Shown: positions 34,502 through 43,437 of the stretch, piece by piece
Numbering within the stretch: position 1 is the stretch's first letter
Layout: each line of letters starts with the position of its first letter
Origin: DASYTH01 sp035762905
GTDB taxonomy: Bacteria; Actinomycetota; Actinomycetes; Mycobacteriales; Pseudonocardiaceae
DNA: 64,000 nt
NCBI RefSeq assembly: GCF_035762905.1
Contig: NZ_DASUCC010000063.1
Location: 19,247-83,246 of the forward strand
Direction: 5' to 3'
Notes under the pieces: model-generated
Database searches by the model: none
What the model was told of the DNA's origin: nothing
The model's input: only the letters and a program-made list of their open reading frames with translations
Translations under genes and position numbers: made by a program

Positions 34502-36694
34502 GTGGGGTGGCGGGATCTTGGCGGGGGCGGCTCGGGCGGGGCGGGCGGGTGGCCTCGGCTGGGGTGGCTGACCCTGATCGTGCTGCTGGCGATGGGGTTC
34601 GCGGTGGTGGCGTCGCGGCCCGGAGCGCCGCAGGTGCGGCCGGCGACCGGCGACGCGGCCCGCGCCGAACGGGCGATCGACATCCTGCTCGACCCCGGGT
34701 CCGGCCGCGACCCGATGGCCGACCTGCCGGCCGACTTCACCGCGGTCACCGGGCACGTGCCGGCCCGGATGGGCGCGCCGGACGGCACCGTGCGCGCGGT
34801 CTACCCGGAGGGCGGCTGCTCCTCCCCGTGGGGCGACGACGACACCCGCTGGGACTACGGCGTCGGCTGCCGGGCCCACGACCTCGGCTACGACCTGCTC
34901 CGCTACGCCGATGCCAAGGGCCAGCCACTCAGCCCGGAGCTGCGCGAGCGGCTGGACAACCGGCTCTCCGACGACATGCACGGCATGTGTGACATCAACC
35001 CGCGCGGCACGCCCCGGCTCTGCCACCTGGTCGCCTCGCTCTACACCATCGGCCTGATCGTCAACTCCTGGCACCAGCGCTGGGGACCGCCGCGCCGCGA
35101 GCCGGTCGGCCCGTGGAGCATCGGCCTGGTGGTGATCGCCCTGCTGATCGCCGCCCGCACCCCGGCGCTGAGCGGCCGGGCCCGCCCCTGGCCCACGCCG
35201 GCCCCAAGACCGCCGCGGTCCGAGACCGAGGCGGCCAGGGCCGGCTACCTCGGCTTCCTGCAGGTCGCCAGCCTGGCCGGGATCGTGCTGGCCGAGTCGG
35301 TGCTGGCGCTGGCCGCCTGGGGATCGGCCCAGGACACCTGGACCGTGCCGCTGACCTGGCTGCTCCAACTGGTTCCGGTGTTCTTCCTGGCCGGCGGCTA
35401 CGCCAACGCGCTGGCCTGGCGGGCCGCCCGGACCGGCGGCGGGTTCGGCGACTACCTGGTCGGCCGGATCGGCTGGCTGTCCGGACCGGTGCTCGCCTTC
35501 GTCACCGCCTGGCTGGTCGTGCCGCTGTCGCTTGAGCTGTTCGCGGCGCCCCGGGAGGCCACCGCCGCGTTCGGCCGGGTGGTGCTGCAGCCGCTCTGGC
35601 TGCTCGGGCTGTACCTGCTGGTCGTGGCGGCGACACCGGTGACGCACGCGCTGCACCGCAGGCTGCCCCGGCTCACCCCGGCGGTGCTGCTGGCCGTCGT
35701 GGTGACCATCGGCCTGGCCGGACACGGCTCGGTCGCCGCACACGCCGGCGGGATCGTCCTCGCGCTGCTGTTCGCCCAGCTCGGCTTCCACTACGCGGAC
35801 GGCACGCCGTGGCGGATCCCCAGGCCGGTGTTGGTGACCGGCGCGCTGACCGCGAGCACCGGCCTGGTCGTGCTGACCGCGGCCGGTGCCGTTCCCGGGC
35901 GGCTGATCGCCGAGCCCACCCGGTACGCCTCGTTCGTCCCGACGCTGCTCGGCGTGCTGCTGATCGGCCTGGTCCAGGTGTGCCTGGTCGCGCTGCCCCG
36001 GGAGCGCGGCGTGCTGGCCGTGGCCGCCCGGGTGCCGGCCCGGTCCCGGGCGATGCTGCGGGACACCCCGATGACCGCCTACCTGGTCTACCTGTGCGCG
36101 ATGGTGCTGCTGGCCGGGCTGATCGCGGCCGCCCGATCGGCCAGCCTGATCGCGGGCGGCGCGGACTGGCTGACCCGGCCGCGCACGCTGCTGGCGCTGG
36201 CCATGGTGGCGGTGCCGGCGATGCTCGCGTTCCTGCTGTTCGAACGGCGGCGCCCGGCGCTCGCCGACGACCCGCTCGCGGACCTGGAGCCGGATCCGGC
36301 CGGCCCGGCGGGCCCGCTGGACGGGCTCGCCGCCGCGCTCGGCGTGGCCTACGGCGCGCTGGGCCTGCTTGGCTTCGCCGCCACCGGGATCACCGCCTCG
36401 GCCGACCCGCCCGAGGTGCTCGGGCTCCCGCTCGACCCGATCGCCAACCTGATCCACCTGCTGCTCGGCTGGTACCTGCTGCACTGCGTGCGGATCCAGA
36501 CGATCACCCGGCCCGGGCCGTGGCTGCTCACCGCGATAGCCTGCGTGCCGCCGATGATCACGACGATGAGCGGCCTCGGCTTCGCCGTGCACGGAGCGAC
36601 CATGCTGCTCGCACTCGGGGTCGCGGCCGGGCGGTTCCCACCGGTCCAGGCCCTGCGCACCAGGTCACGGCCGGTACCGGAGGGCACCCGATAG
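34502..36694 (+). CDS. Membrane fusion: phospholipase A2 + acyltransferase-3-like + DUF4383-like
   Basis: A 730-residue protein. TM1 (about 20-38) is followed by a prokaryotic phospholipase A2 domain (about 50-195) with CSSPWG.., DYGVGCRAHDLGYDLLRYA (catalytic His-Asp) and LSDDMHGMCD, which should lie outside the cell. Next is a roughly ten-helix acyltransferase-3-like region (GYLGFLQVASLAGIVLAES, QPLWLLGLYLLVVAATPV, FAQLGFHYADGTPW) that lacks the usual catalytic His and WH motif. Last are four helices like DUF4383 (LGLPLDPIANLIHLLLGWYLLH). It starts at GTG 34502. The fusion suggests lipid turnover at the outer membrane face; the acyltransferase part may be only a channel or scaffold. Confidence 0.8.
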   Translation: MGWRDLGGGGSGGAGGWPRLGWLTLIVLLAMGFAVVASRPGAPQVRPATGDAARAERAIDILLDPGSGRDPMADLPADFTAVTGHVPARMGAPDGTVRAVYPEGGCSSPWGDDDTRWDYGVGCRAHDLGYDLLRYADAKGQPLSPELRERLDNRLSDDMHGMCDINPRGTPRLCHLVASLYTIGLIVNSWHQRWGPPRREPVGPWSIGLVVIALLIAARTPALSGRARPWPTPAPRPPRSETEAARAGYLGFLQVASLAGIVLAESVLALAAWGSAQDTWTVPLTWLLQLVPVFFLAGGYANALAWRAARTGGGFGDYLVGRIGWLSGPVLAFVTAWLVVPLSLELFAAPREATAAFGRVVLQPLWLLGLYLLVVAATPVTHALHRRLPRLTPAVLLAVVVTIGLAGHGSVAAHAGGIVLALLFAQLGFHYADGTPWRIPRPVLVTGALTASTGLVVLTAAGAVPGRLIAEPTRYASFVPTLLGVLLIGLVQVCLVALPRERGVLAVAARVPARSRAMLRDTPMTAYLVYLCAMVLLAGLIAAARSASLIAGGADWLTRPRTLLALAMVAVPAMLAFLLFERRRPALADDPLADLEPDPAGPAGPLDGLAAALGVAYGALGLLGFAATGITASADPPEVLGLPLDPIANLIHLLLGWYLLHCVRIQTITRPGPWLLTAIACVPPMITTMSGLGFAVHGATMLLALGVAAGRFPPVQALRTRSRPVPEGTR

Positions 36695-36817
36695 GGCGAG
36701 CCGTCCGCGCGGCGGTTCGGCCGCGGGCCGCGGGCTGTGTCACGCTGAACACAACCGAACCGGGGGCCGGCACGTCACACTGGTAGGGGACCGCGAGTTC
36801 GAACGGGAGGAGAGCGG

Positions 36818-38422
36818 GTGAGTTATCGGCCACCGAGGTCGTCTGGCCGTCACCCCCACGACCGCTACGACGCGGAGCCCAGAACGGACCGGATCGCCGA
36901 CGCCCGCTGGGTGCCGCCGCCGACCCGGGAACCGCGTCCCCGCCCGCGACCGCGGCCGGCCCGCCGGCCGCCGCGCAGCTACACCGGCGCCAAGACCGCG
37001 GTGGCCGCCCTGTCCACGCTGGTGCTGGCCGGCACCGGCTACTACTGGTCCACGCTCAACCAGTGGGAGCAGGGCCTGACCCGGCAGGACGTCATCGACA
37101 CGCGGCCGACCGAGCGGCCGGCCGACGGCGCCATCGACATCCTCATGGTCGGCATGGACAGCCGCACCGACGCGCAGGGCAATCCCCTGTCCAAGGATCT
37201 GCTGCGCGAGCTGAACGCCGGCAAGGTGGACGGCACACTGAACACCGACACCCTGATCCTGATCAGGATCCCGAACGACGGTGGGAAGGCGATCGGGGTC
37301 TCGATGCCCCGGGACTCCTACGTGAACATCCCGGACTACGGCAAGCACAAGATCAACTCTGCCTATGCGCGGGCGAAGAACACCGCGATGGAGCGGCTGC
37401 GCCGGGAGGGTCAGCGCGACCAGCCCACCCTCGAGGTGCAGTCCAACCTGGAAGGTGCCAAGAGCCTGATCGGCACGGTGGAACAGCTGACCGGGGCGAC
37501 CGTCGACCACTACGCCGAGATCAACCTGCTCGGCTTCTACGACATCACCAACGCGATCGGCGGGATCGAGGTCTGTCTGAACAAGGCGGTCAACGACTCC
37601 CTGTCCGGCGCCCGGATGCCGGCCGGCCGGCAGACCCTGTCCGGCGCACCGGCGCTGGCCTTCGTCCGGCAGCGGCACGGGTTGCCCAACGGCGACCTGG
37701 ACCGGATCGTGCGCCAGCAGGTGTTCATGTCCGGGATGGCGAAGAAGGTGTTCTCCGGCGACATGCTCACGCCCGGCTCCGAGACGCTGGACAAGCTGCG
37801 CGCGGCCGTACAGAAGTCGGTGGTGCTGGACCAGGACTGGAACGTCATCGAGTTCGCCCAGCAGATGATGGGCTTCACCGGCGGCAACCTGGAGTTCAAG
37901 ACCATTCCGGTGGGCAGCATCGCGCTGCGCACCGGGGACGGCGACGCGGTCGAGGTGGACCCGCGCCAGGTGCGGACGTTCGTCGACGGGCTGCTGCACG
38001 GCGGTGAGCAGCCGGCCAGCGGCGCCCCGGTTCCCCAGGCCCCGTCGGACGCCGACATCACCGTGGACGTGCGCAATGCCTCCGGCCGCACGGGCCTGGC
38101 CGGCGAGGTGGCCAGATCGCTGACCGCGCAGGGCTTCGGGGCCGGCCAGACCGGCAACGCCACCACCCGGGCCAACTCCGTCGTGCGGTTCGCCGTCGGC
38201 GAGCAGGACAACGGCGACCGGGTGGCGTCGGTGCTCGGCGGCCTGCCGGTGGAGGCCGACCGGAACATCTCTCCCGGGCACGTGACCGTCCTGATCGGCC
38301 GGGACTTCCAGCCGAACACCGGCAACCAGCTCTCCGGCGACCGGTCGCTGGCCGCCGATCCGGCCAACCCGGCGGCGGCGCAGCCGGCCGCGGGCCCGTC
38401 CGCCGAGGGTTGCGTGAACTGA
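36818..38422 (+). CDS. LCP family cell-wall ligase with LytR_C domain
   Basis: A 534-residue LytR-CpsA-Psr protein. A Pro/Arg-rich cytosolic tail (1-55) and one transmembrane helix (57-78, TAVAALSTLVLAGTGYYW) are followed by the LCP catalytic domain (about 105-330: DILMVGMDSR, NTDTLILIRI, AIGVSMPRDSYVNIPDYGKHKINSAYA, LAFVRQRHGLPNGDLDRIVRQQ with its Arg/Asp set). A LytR_C domain (about 410-500, ITVDVRNASGRTGLAGEVA) follows. LCP enzymes transfer lipid-linked glycopolymers to peptidoglycan, in mycolata arabinogalactan. GTG 36818 has GGGAGGAGAG upstream. It is monocistronic. Confidence 0.92.
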   Translation: MSYRPPRSSGRHPHDRYDAEPRTDRIADARWVPPPTREPRPRPRPRPARRPPRSYTGAKTAVAALSTLVLAGTGYYWSTLNQWEQGLTRQDVIDTRPTERPADGAIDILMVGMDSRTDAQGNPLSKDLLRELNAGKVDGTLNTDTLILIRIPNDGGKAIGVSMPRDSYVNIPDYGKHKINSAYARAKNTAMERLRREGQRDQPTLEVQSNLEGAKSLIGTVEQLTGATVDHYAEINLLGFYDITNAIGGIEVCLNKAVNDSLSGARMPAGRQTLSGAPALAFVRQRHGLPNGDLDRIVRQQVFMSGMAKKVFSGDMLTPGSETLDKLRAAVQKSVVLDQDWNVIEFAQQMMGFTGGNLEFKTIPVGSIALRTGDGDAVEVDPRQVRTFVDGLLHGGEQPASGAPVPQAPSDADITVDVRNASGRTGLAGEVARSLTAQGFGAGQTGNATTRANSVVRFAVGEQDNGDRVASVLGGLPVEADRNISPGHVTVLIGRDFQPNTGNQLSGDRSLAADPANPAAAQPAAGPSAEGCVN

Positions 38423-38470
38423 TCCGGCCGTTGCCACCAGCGGTGTGGGCATTCGCCCCTTTGGGGGAAC

Positions 38471-38508
38471 TGCGCAGTGCGTTGCGCAACTCGCGTAATG
38501 CAACGGCG
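38471..38508. promoter_or_regulatory. Repeated TGCGCA/GTTGC words upstream of an HTH gene
   Basis: TGCGCA occurs at 38471 and 38483, 12 bp apart; the second lies inside the 10-bp palindrome GTTGCGCAAC (38481-38490). TAATGCAAC follows. A TTGACA hexamer is at 38520-38525. The spacing suggests an operator, possibly for the HTH protein itself. Confidence 0.35.
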
Positions 38509-38560
38509 TTTGCCGCCTCTTGACAGGTGGCAGTTTTGTCCGCACCCGCAAGGGGGACCG

Positions 38561-39031
38561 GTGGACCTCGACCTGGCGACCTATCAGCGAGTGCTCGGCG
38601 ATGAGCTCCGCCGGCTGCGCAAGCGGCGCGGCTGGACCCGCAAGGAGCTCAACGACCGCCTGTACAGCGACATCTCGCTGCAGACCCTGGCCACCTACGA
38701 GCTGGGCACCCGCCAGGTCTCCGTGGTCCGCCTGGTGGAGATCTGCCACGCGCTCGGCGAGCTGCCGCACGAGCTGCTCGCCCGGGTGCACGAACGCGTG
38801 TTCATCGAGGCTCCGGTCGGCCGGGTCCGGGTCAACCTGCGCAAGATCGCCCGCGACGACGCTCCAGAACTGCACCCGCTGCGCCGCTGGGCGCTCGGCC
38901 GGCTGGCCGAGGGATCCACTCCCCCCGGCGGCGGCGAGATCCACCTCGGCATCGCCGCCCTGGAACGCATGGCCGAGCTGTGCAGCATCGAGACCGTCGA
39001 GCTGATCGCCCGCCTGCGCGCGATCGAGTAA
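38561..39031 (+). CDS. XRE-family HTH regulator
   Basis: A 156-residue protein whose N-terminal HTH (residues 5-75: VLGDELRRLRKRRGWTRKELNDRL, LQTLATYELGTRQVSVVRLVEICHALG) is followed by a C-terminal helical part (VRVNLRKIARDDAPELHPLRRWALGRL). GTG 38561 has AGGGGG just upstream; an earlier start would include an unlikely Cys/Arg lead. The HTH is of the BldD/cro type seen in small developmental regulators of Pseudonocardiaceae, but no function is assigned. It lies 4 bp from the convergent monooxygenase gene. Repeated TGCGCA words upstream may be its operator. Confidence 0.85.
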   Translation: MDLDLATYQRVLGDELRRLRKRRGWTRKELNDRLYSDISLQTLATYELGTRQVSVVRLVEICHALGELPHELLARVHERVFIEAPVGRVRVNLRKIARDDAPELHPLRRWALGRLAEGSTPPGGGEIHLGIAALERMAELCSIETVELIARLRAIE

Positions 39032-39034
39032 TGG

Positions 39035-40501
39035 TTAGGCGAGTTGGTAGTCGGCCGGGTCGACGCGGCGGGTGCGCATCCAGTACCGCCAGGTGAAGCC
39101 CGGCCAGATGGTTCGGTTCACGCCCTTGGCATCCAGGTACCAGCTCGTGCAGCCGCCGGTGCTCCACACGCCCTCGGCCAGCTTTCGTTGGATCGCGGCC
39201 TGGAACCGGTCCTGCGCACCCTGCCGGACCTCCACCGCGCCGGCCCCGGCTCGCTCGGCCAGCCCGATCACCCCGGCCACGTACCGGATCTGCGACTCGA
39301 TCATGAACACCACGGAGTTGTGCCCGAGCCCGGTGTTCGGCCCGAGCAGCAGGAACAGGTTGGGGTAGCCGGCCACGGTGATCCCCAGATGCGTCTGGAT
39401 CCCCCCGGAACGCCATTCCTTGGCCAAATCTCGGCCATCCCGACCGATCAGGTTGAGGTAGTCGAAGCCGTCGGTCACGTGGAAGCCGGTGCCGAAAATG
39501 ATCGCGTCCGCCGGCCGCTCGACCCCGGCCGCGTCCACCACTCCGGTCGGCGTCACCGCACTGACCCCACCGGTGACCAGGTGCACGTTGGGCCGGTTCA
39601 GCGCCGGGTAGAAGTCGTTGGCGATCAGCACCCGCTTGCAGCCCATGGTGTAGTCCGGGGTGAGCGCGGCGCGCAGCGCGGGATCGGTGATCGAGCGCTC
39701 CAGGTGCCACCGGGCGACGCGCTGGCCGAGCCGCAGCATGGCCGGGTGTCCGTTGAAGCCGAGCGCACGCGACTCGAGCAGCCAATAGAGCAGGTTCCGG
39801 TAGGCCCGCTGGGCGCCCGGCACCCGGTTGAACACGGTCCGGGCCCAGGCCGGAACGTCGTGGTCGGGCTTGGGCATGATCCACGGCGGAGTGCGCTGGA
39901 ACAGGTGCAGCTCGGCCACGTCGGGCGCGATCCGCGGCACGAACTGGATGGCGCTGGCCCCGGTGCCGACCACGGCCACCCGCTTGCCACGCAGGTCGTA
40001 GCCGTGGTCCCAGTTGGCCGAGTGGAACGCCGCGCCGGTGAACGTGTCCAGCCCGGGCAGGTCCGGGATGTTCGGGATGTGCAGCGCGCCGGTGCCGGCG
40101 ACCAGGAACCGGGCGACGTACTCGGCGCCGGTCGCGGTGGCCACGTGCCAGCGCGCCTCGTCGGCGTCCCATCGGGCCCCGGTCACCTCGGTGCCGAACC
40201 GGATCGACCGGCGCAGGTCGTAGGCGTCGGTGACCCGGCGCAGGTAGTCCCAGATCTCCGGCTGCGGGGAGAACGACCTGGTCCAGTTCGGGTTCTGCTC
40301 GAAGGAGAACGAGTACAGGTGCGACTGCACGTCGCAGGCGCAGCCCGGGTAGGTGTTGTCCCGCCAGGTTCCGCCGACGTCGTCGGCCTTCTCCAGCACG
40401 ACGAAGTCCTCGCGTCCGTCCCGGCGGAGCTGGATCGCCATGCCGAGGCCGGAGAACCCGGTGCCGATCACGACCACGCCGGTCTCGAATCGCTCGCCCA
40501 T
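39035..40501 (-). CDS. Baeyer-Villiger-type flavin monooxygenase
   Basis: A 488-residue FAD/NADPH monooxygenase. The FAD motif GTGFSGLGMAIQL is near residue 13, the BVMO fingerprint is FTGAAFHSANWDHG (FxGxxxHxxxW) near 154-167, and the second Rossmann motif is VVGTGASAIQFVP. The length is typical of type I BVMOs acting on ketones. It is divergent from a TetR gene across 74 bp holding a perfect 19-bp palindrome, so it is very probably repressed by that TetR. It is about as diverged from the second BVMO of this window (41977) as family members usually are. Confidence 0.92.
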   Translation of the reverse strand: MGERFETGVVVIGTGFSGLGMAIQLRRDGREDFVVLEKADDVGGTWRDNTYPGCACDVQSHLYSFSFEQNPNWTRSFSPQPEIWDYLRRVTDAYDLRRSIRFGTEVTGARWDADEARWHVATATGAEYVARFLVAGTGALHIPNIPDLPGLDTFTGAAFHSANWDHGYDLRGKRVAVVGTGASAIQFVPRIAPDVAELHLFQRTPPWIMPKPDHDVPAWARTVFNRVPGAQRAYRNLLYWLLESRALGFNGHPAMLRLGQRVARWHLERSITDPALRAALTPDYTMGCKRVLIANDFYPALNRPNVHLVTGGVSAVTPTGVVDAAGVERPADAIIFGTGFHVTDGFDYLNLIGRDGRDLAKEWRSGGIQTHLGITVAGYPNLFLLLGPNTGLGHNSVVFMIESQIRYVAGVIGLAERAGAGAVEVRQGAQDRFQAAIQRKLAEGVWSTGGCTSWYLDAKGVNRTIWPGFTWRYWMRTRRVDPADYQLA

Positions 40502-40535
40502 CCGCCGCCCTCCGATCAGGTGTTACCGAGGGTCT

Positions 40536-40554
40536 ACCTTACTTGAAGTAAGGT
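40536..40554. promoter_or_regulatory. TetR operator between monooxygenase and regulator
   Basis: ACCTTACTTGAAGTAAGGT is a perfect 19-bp palindrome (centre G40545) midway between the divergent starts at 40501 and 40576. It is AT-rich against its surroundings and is the obvious binding site for the TetR protein at 40576, controlling both genes. Confidence 0.8.
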
Positions 40555-40575
40555 TACTTGCGGTAGAGTCCGGCC

Positions 40576-41184
40576 ATGGACACCGAACGCCGGCGCCGGA
40601 TGCCCCGCGCCGAGCGGGAGCGGCAGATGATCGCCGTGGCCGAGGAGCTGTTCGCCGAGCGCGGCTACCAGGCCGCGGCCATGGACGAGATCGCCGACCG
40701 GGTCGGGGTCTCCAAGCCGATGCTCTACGAGTACTTCGGGTCCAAGGAGGGCCTGTTCGTCGCGTGCATCCGGCAGGCACGGGCGGACCTGCTGGCCGTG
40801 ACCACCGAGTCGGTGCGCGACGCCGCCTCGGCCGAGGACGCGCTGCGCGCCGGGCTGGTGGCCTTCTTCGAGTTCACCGACACGCACCGGCGGGCCTGGG
40901 AGCTGCTGCGCCGCGAGGTGGCCGTCGCCGGCCAGGCCGCCGCGGACGAGTTGGAGGCGATCCGGGCGCAGCAGACCGCGCTGGACGCCGCGCTGCTGGC
41001 CAGCTACCGCCCGGACGCTCCCGCACGGGACCTGGAGGCCGCGGCGCAGATCATCGTCGGCGCCTGCGAGCGGCTGTCGATCTGGTACGTGCAGCAGGAG
41101 GACGTGTCGGCCAAGCAGGCGGCCGAGTACGTCATGGATCTGCTCTGGTACGGGCTGCGGGACCGGCTCGGGTCCCCCACTTGA
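40576..41184 (+). CDS. TetR/AcrR family regulator of the divergent monooxygenase
   Basis: A 202-residue regulator with its HTH at residues 10-58 (MPRAERERQMIAVAEELFAERGYQAAAMDEIADRVGVSKPMLYEYFGSKEGLF). The C-terminal ligand domain includes LEAAAQIIVGACERLSIWY. It starts at ATG 40576, 6 bp after TAGAGT, a possible -10, which suggests a leaderless message. The palindrome at 40536-40554 lies between it and the BVMO gene. The likely inducer is the ketone or alkanone substrate of the monooxygenase (inference). Confidence 0.9.
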   Translation: MDTERRRRMPRAERERQMIAVAEELFAERGYQAAAMDEIADRVGVSKPMLYEYFGSKEGLFVACIRQARADLLAVTTESVRDAASAEDALRAGLVAFFEFTDTHRRAWELLRREVAVAGQAAADELEAIRAQQTALDAALLASYRPDAPARDLEAAAQIIVGACERLSIWYVQQEDVSAKQAAEYVMDLLWYGLRDRLGSPT

Positions 41185-41287
41185 TCGATAATTCCGGCTC
41201 CGGACCTATCTGCGACTGCGGACCGGGCTCTTGTCGGGTTGAGTGCGTCCTGCAGGGGCACGGAACCGACCGGAGGGGTGGACGGAA

Positions 41288-41665
41288 ATGGGTGATCCGA
41301 TCGAGGCGAACTACGTTCCGGACGGCGACGACTGGACCGTCACGGTCCGCAGGGGCGACCAGCGGCTGACCGGGACCGCGCCGGGAATCATCGCCGCCCG
41401 GGACCGGGCCGACCAGCTGGTCGAGGAGCTGGCGCCGGGCGAGGCCAAGCGCGTCGTGGTGCACCTGCTTGGCGGCGACGCGCTCGAGTTCACCACCGCC
41501 TACCTGACCGCGCGGATGACCACCGCGGAACCGGCGCCGGCCGAGCCCGCGGCGCCGGCCAGGAAGACCCCGGGTCCGCGCGCGCCGCTGGCCGAGGAGT
41601 CCAGCGGCGACGGCGCCGCCGCGACGGACGCAACCGACCTAGCGGAACAGCCGGCGCAGCATTAA
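41288..41665 (+). CDS. Conserved hypothetical protein
   Basis: A 125-residue protein: an alpha/beta N-terminal part (YVPDGDDWTVTVRRGDQRLTGTAPGIIAARDRADQLVEELA, VVVHLLGGDALEFTTAYLTARM) and a disordered Ala/Pro-rich tail (residues 78-125). Similar short proteins occur widely in Pseudonocardiaceae without assigned function. The tandem HVLL-GDALEFT strand resembles small RHH/Arc-like or HicB-like antitoxin folds only superficially. ATG 41288 has GGAGG 11 bp upstream. The 3' end overlaps the convergent DUF3618 gene by 27 bp. Confidence 0.75.
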   Translation: MGDPIEANYVPDGDDWTVTVRRGDQRLTGTAPGIIAARDRADQLVEELAPGEAKRVVVHLLGGDALEFTTAYLTARMTTAEPAPAEPAAPARKTPGPRAPLAEESSGDGAAATDATDLAEQPAQH

Positions 41666-41860
41666 CAGCGCCACCAGTACACCGAGCCCGATCAGCGGAA
41701 ACTTGATCTTCGGGTCGTCCAGCTTGGCCACCACGCTCGCCTTGGCGTTCTCCGCCAGCTTCTTCGGGTTGGCCTGGTTGCCGAGCCGGTCGAGGGTCGA
41801 GGCCAGTGCCTCGCGTGCCTGCTCGATGTCACGTTGAATGGTGTCCGGATCGCGGGCCAC
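41639..41860 (-). CDS. DUF3618 domain-containing membrane protein
   Basis: A 73-residue protein with the DUF3618 signature RDPDTIQRDIEQAREALASTLDRL, a short linker, and one C-terminal transmembrane helix (IKFPLIGLGVLVALLMLRRLF). The GTG start at 41860 has GAGGAGG upstream; a longer ATG start at 41893 is less likely. In actinobacteria the family usually lies near DUF4235 and phage-holin-like envelope genes, which are absent here. The role is unknown; a single-pass envelope protein is likely. Confidence 0.85.
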   Translation of the reverse strand: MARDPDTIQRDIEQAREALASTLDRLGNQANPKKLAENAKASVVAKLDDPKIKFPLIGLGVLVALLMLRRLFR

Positions 41861-41976
41861 GTCGTCCTCCTCGGCTCCCTGCCTTTGGCTCACGGTAGAT
41901 CACCGGTGATCCCCGCGGGTGCGGCGGGCGCCGGTAGCATCTGTTGACCGCTCGCCAACAGATCCGGAGGGGCCAG

Positions 41977-43437
41977 ATGCCAGCCAACGGCGCGCCATCC
42001 GTGCTCATCATCGGGACCGGCTTCGGGGGCATCGGGATGGCCATCGAGCTGCGGCGCGCCGGGTTCCGCGACATCGTGCTGCTGGAGAAGGCGGCCGACA
42101 TCGGCGGCGTCTGGCGGGAGAACACCTATCCGGGGGCCGGCTGCGACATCCCGTCGCCGTACTACTCCTACTCCTACGAGCCCAAGCCCGACTGGCCGAT
42201 GCGGTTCTCGTTGCGCGCCGACATCCAGGAGTACCTGCGCCGCACCGCCGACAAGTACGGCGTCACCGGGCTGATCCGGTTCAACACCGAGGTCACCGCG
42301 GCGGCGTTCGACGCCGACCGCGGGCTGTGGCGGGTGGAGACCGCGACCGGCGCGACCTACGAGGCGAACGTGCTCATCCCCGCCGTCGGGCAGCTGTCCC
42401 GGCCGGCCTGGCCGAACCTGGCCGGCCGGGAGCGGTTCACCGGCCCGGCGTTCCACTCGGCCGAGTGGGACCACGGGACGGACCTGACCGGCAAGCGGGT
42501 CGCGGTGATCGGGACCGGGGCCAGCGCGATCCAGTTCGTCCCGCTGATCCAGCCGAAGGTGGCGCGGCTCACCCTGTTCCAGCGGACCGCGCCGTACATC
42601 GTGCCCAAGACCGACACCGTTTACCGGCCCTGGCAGCACGCGATGTACCGGCGGCTGCCCCGCACCCAGCTGGCCGAGCGGGCGTTCTTCTGGGGCCTGT
42701 GCGAGTTCGCCACGGTCGGCCTGAAGGGCAACCGGGCGATCACCAAGGCGGTGGAGTGGCTCTCGGCGGCGCTGCGCGCCCGGCAGATCAAGGACCGCGA
42801 GCTGCGCGCGAAGCTCACCCCGGACCACCCGGCCGGCTGCAAGCGGGTGCTGTTCGCCAGCAACTACTACCCCGCGGTGGCCGCGCCGAACGTGCGACTC
42901 GAGACCGGGCGGATCGCGGAGATCACGCCCGGCGGGGTGCGCACGGGCGACGGCGTCGAGCACCCGGCCGACGTGATCATCTACGCCACCGGGTTCCGCA
43001 CCACCGAGTTCCTCGGCCCGATGAAGGTGCTCGGCCTGGCCGGCCGCGATCTTCGCGAGTACTGGAGCGACGGCGCCCGGGCCTACCTGGGCATGTCGGT
43101 TCCGGGATTTCCCAACATGTTCCTGATGTACGGGCCGAACACCAACCTCGGCTGCGGCTCGATCATCTACATGCTGGAGCGGCAGGCCCGGTACATCCGC
43201 CAGGCGGTCGAGCACATCGCCGCCGGAACGTCCTATGTGGACGTTCGGCCGGAGGTGGCCGACCACTTCGACGCCGAGGTGCAGCGCCGGCTGGCCCGCA
43301 GCGTCTGGTCGATGTGCCGCAGCTGGTACCGGGAGGACGGCGGGCGGGTGTCCACCAACTGGCCCGGTCTGGTCAGCGAGTACGACCGGCGGACCAAAAC
43401 GCTGGACCTGGCGGACTACCAGGTTGTCGTCAGATGA
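41977..43437 (+). CDS. Second Baeyer-Villiger-type flavin monooxygenase
   Basis: A 486-residue enzyme: FAD motif GTGFGGIGMAIEL near residue 12, BVMO fingerprint FTGPAFHSAEWDHG near 150-163, NADPH motif VIGTGASAIQFVP. ATG 41977 has GGAGGGG 5 bp upstream. It differs from the 39035 enzyme in gene context: here the TetR gene is downstream and overlaps by 4 bp (ATGA), so enzyme and regulator are on one message. Substrates of the two may be related ketones. No dedicated alcohol dehydrogenase or ester hydrolase is adjacent. Confidence 0.92.
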   Translation: MPANGAPSVLIIGTGFGGIGMAIELRRAGFRDIVLLEKAADIGGVWRENTYPGAGCDIPSPYYSYSYEPKPDWPMRFSLRADIQEYLRRTADKYGVTGLIRFNTEVTAAAFDADRGLWRVETATGATYEANVLIPAVGQLSRPAWPNLAGRERFTGPAFHSAEWDHGTDLTGKRVAVIGTGASAIQFVPLIQPKVARLTLFQRTAPYIVPKTDTVYRPWQHAMYRRLPRTQLAERAFFWGLCEFATVGLKGNRAITKAVEWLSAALRARQIKDRELRAKLTPDHPAGCKRVLFASNYYPAVAAPNVRLETGRIAEITPGGVRTGDGVEHPADVIIYATGFRTTEFLGPMKVLGLAGRDLREYWSDGARAYLGMSVPGFPNMFLMYGPNTNLGCGSIIYMLERQARYIRQAVEHIAAGTSYVDVRPEVADHFDAEVQRRLARSVWSMCRSWYREDGGRVSTNWPGLVSEYDRRTKTLDLADYQVVVR

